This document shows positions 62,949 to 64,000 of a stretch of DNA of 64,000 bases, in pieces. The position numbers and the translations under genes were made by a program. A model generated the notes under the pieces. The model did no database searches, was not told the DNA's origin, and saw nothing but the letters and a program-made list of their open reading frames with translations. The stretch is from CAVRIA01 sp963721115 (GTDB lineage: Bacteria > Desulfobacterota > Binatia > HRBIN30 > CADEER01): NCBI GenBank assembly GCA_963721115.1, contig CAVRIA010000017.1:162191-226190 (forward strand), read 5' to 3'. Positions within the stretch are counted from its first letter, which is position 1; every line of letters starts with the position of its first letter.

Positions 62949-63971
62949 TCAATGCGCGCTCGCGGGCTGCGCTCCAGCCAGATAGTCGAGGGCGGCGCGC
63001 ATTCCCGCGTCGGTGGGGACGCGCGGCTGCCAGCCGAGCTCGCGGCGAATCTTTTCGTTGGACAGATGGAACCGATACCCGAAAGCCTTCACGTCGACGG
63101 TGAGCAGCGGCGGCGCGGTGCCCGGGCCGCGCAGCCGCCAGAGTGCCTGCAGGAGGGCGGCCGCGCCGTAGGCGACGGCGTAGGGGACGTGCAGGCGCGG
63201 CGGCCTGGCGTCGATCACCGCGGCGATGCAGATGCACACCTCCTGCAGCGTCGGACCGCCGCCGCCGTCGTGGACGATGTAGCCGTTGCCGGCGGCGGTC
63301 GGATGCACGCCGGCGAGGACACACGCGTCGGCGAGGTTGTCGACATACACCCACGGCAGGCGCACGTCGCGGCACCAGAAGATCATGAAGCCGCCGGCGA
63401 TGGCCTCGGCCAGCCCGGGGAAGAAGGCGTGGTCGCCTGGACCGTAGACCCATCCCGGATAGATGACCGAGACGGGAAGGCCGCCGGACCGATGCAGCTC
63501 CCACAGCCACTGCTCGGCCTCGATCTTGGTGTCCGCGTAGGGCTCGCCCCAGGGGCGAAACGGCATCGACTCGTCGAGCACCTCGCCACGGCGCGGAATG
63601 CCGAACACGTCGCTGGTGCTGACGTGCACCAAGCGCTCCACACCCGCCTCGCGCGCCGCCTCGGCGACGTTGCGCAGCCCGCCGACGTTGACGGCGCGGA
63701 ACCTCTCGCGCGGCGCCCAGGCGTGAATCAGCGCGGCGGTGTGGTAGACGCGCCGCGCCCCGGCGATGGCCGCCGCGATCGCGGTGCGGTCGGTGACGTC
63801 GGCCTCGACGATCTGCAGGCGCTCCGCATGCGGCACGCCCGCCCGCAGCTCGGCGATGCGCGGATCGCCGGGCAGCGCGACGGCGCGCACGACGTCACCG
63901 CCGGCGAGCAGACTTCGCACCAACGCCTGGCCGACGAACCCGGCGCCGCCGGTGACGACCGAGACGCTCAT
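62949..63971 (-). CDS. NAD(P)-dependent epimerase/dehydratase (extended SDR)
   Basis: 340 residues. The Rossmann motif VTGGAGFVGQALVRSL starts at residue 6; the active-site YADTK motif has S/T upstream (VHVSTSDVFGIP). The C-terminus (GYRFHLSNEKIRRELGWQPR) fits the 3-beta-hydroxysteroid dehydrogenase/dihydroflavonol reductase-like group. Substrate not determinable. ATG at 63971, 29 bases from the window edge. Confidence 0.9.
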   Translation of the reverse strand: MSVSVVTGGAGFVGQALVRSLLAGGDVVRAVALPGDPRIAELRAGVPHAERLQIVEADVTDRTAIAAAIAGARRVYHTAALIHAWAPRERFRAVNVGGLRNVAEAAREAGVERLVHVSTSDVFGIPRRGEVLDESMPFRPWGEPYADTKIEAEQWLWELHRSGGLPVSVIYPGWVYGPGDHAFFPGLAEAIAGGFMIFWCRDVRLPWVYVDNLADACVLAGVHPTAAGNGYIVHDGGGGPTLQEVCICIAAVIDARPPRLHVPYAVAYGAAALLQALWRLRGPGTAPPLLTVDVKAFGYRFHLSNEKIRRELGWQPRVPTDAGMRAALDYLAGAQPASAH

Positions 63972-64000
63972 GTGTCAAAGGGCCGAACCGCGAACTCGGT

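Noticed and set aside
62611..62985. Possible 124-residue gene on the plus strand
   Set aside because: It has no ribosome-binding site or recognisable domain, its codon pattern is inconsistent, and it overlaps the end of the epimerase gene.

Overview
High-GC bacterial chromosome segment. The genes are mostly close-packed housekeeping and secreted-protein genes, and I see no phage, CRISPR array, rRNA or tRNA. The protein types suggest a delta-proteobacterium-like or Candidatus Binatota/Desulfobacterota-grade environmental lineage: an ATP synthase c subunit with a signal sequence, a secreted AtpA-unrelated proteome with dockerin-like GDxxGDGxVxIDEL repeats, DUF1800/DUF1501 pairs and Cys-rich repeat proteases. 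That placement is inference from gene content, not a database match.

Layout. 1-5.5 kb: the F1 half of ATP synthase (end of atpH, atpA, atpG, atpD, atpC) and an O-methyltransferase. 5.5-10.2 kb: secreted proteins (a GH39/clan-A-like glycosidase with dockerin-like repeats, a frameshifted secreted protein, a small unknown exported protein) and a SnoaL-like protein. 10.2-16.3 kb: a complete phosphate-uptake block on the minus strand (porin, pstS, pstC, pstA, pstB, phoU), with Pho-box-like repeats upstream of both the porin and pstC. 16.4-19.7 kb: a TPP-dependent acetoin/2-oxoacid dehydrogenase set (E1 alpha, E1 beta and a lipoyl/E3BD/alpha-beta-hydrolase E2). 19.9-23.6 kb: a thioredoxin-domain SSP411/YyaL protein and a membrane-anchored ferredoxin-type aldo/keto reductase.

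23.6-35.9 kb is the replication-origin neighbourhood: dnaA-dnaN-gyrB-gyrA on the minus strand, then hemL, atpZ, atpI, atpB, atpE and parB on the plus strand. DnaA-box-like sites lie on both sides of dnaA, suggesting a bipartite oriC. The F0 genes here are about 28 kb from the F1 genes, and recF, parA and atpF are not in the window.

36-45 kb: a methyltransferase/thioesterase pair, an exported methyltransferase-like protein, a multidomain secreted trypsin-like protease, a three-gene GT4/methyltransferase/six-hairpin operon and, divergent from it, a gene resembling eukaryotic ALG1 mannosyltransferase. 45-48.4 kb: a REC-PAS-histidine kinase, a PNPOx-like protein and an enoyl-CoA hydratase. 48.8-52.7 kb: a CxxxxCH secreted protein with DUF1800 and (frameshifted) DUF1501 proteins. 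52.8-57 kb: an unknown protein with an HEWAH motif, a FemAB/DUF482-like and a GNAT protein. 57-64 kb: egtB, an M20 peptidase, a lipoprotein, palindromic tandem repeats, a dockerin/P460-type cytochrome and an NAD-dependent epimerase.

Most notable: the ALG1-like gene; a C-terminal domain shared by two secreted proteins that I cannot match to a named family; seven sites in three genes where reading resumes after skipping exactly one base; the bipartite oriC; and the two Pho-box arrays. The single-base shifts may simply be assembly errors, and that should be settled before calling any of these genes dead.
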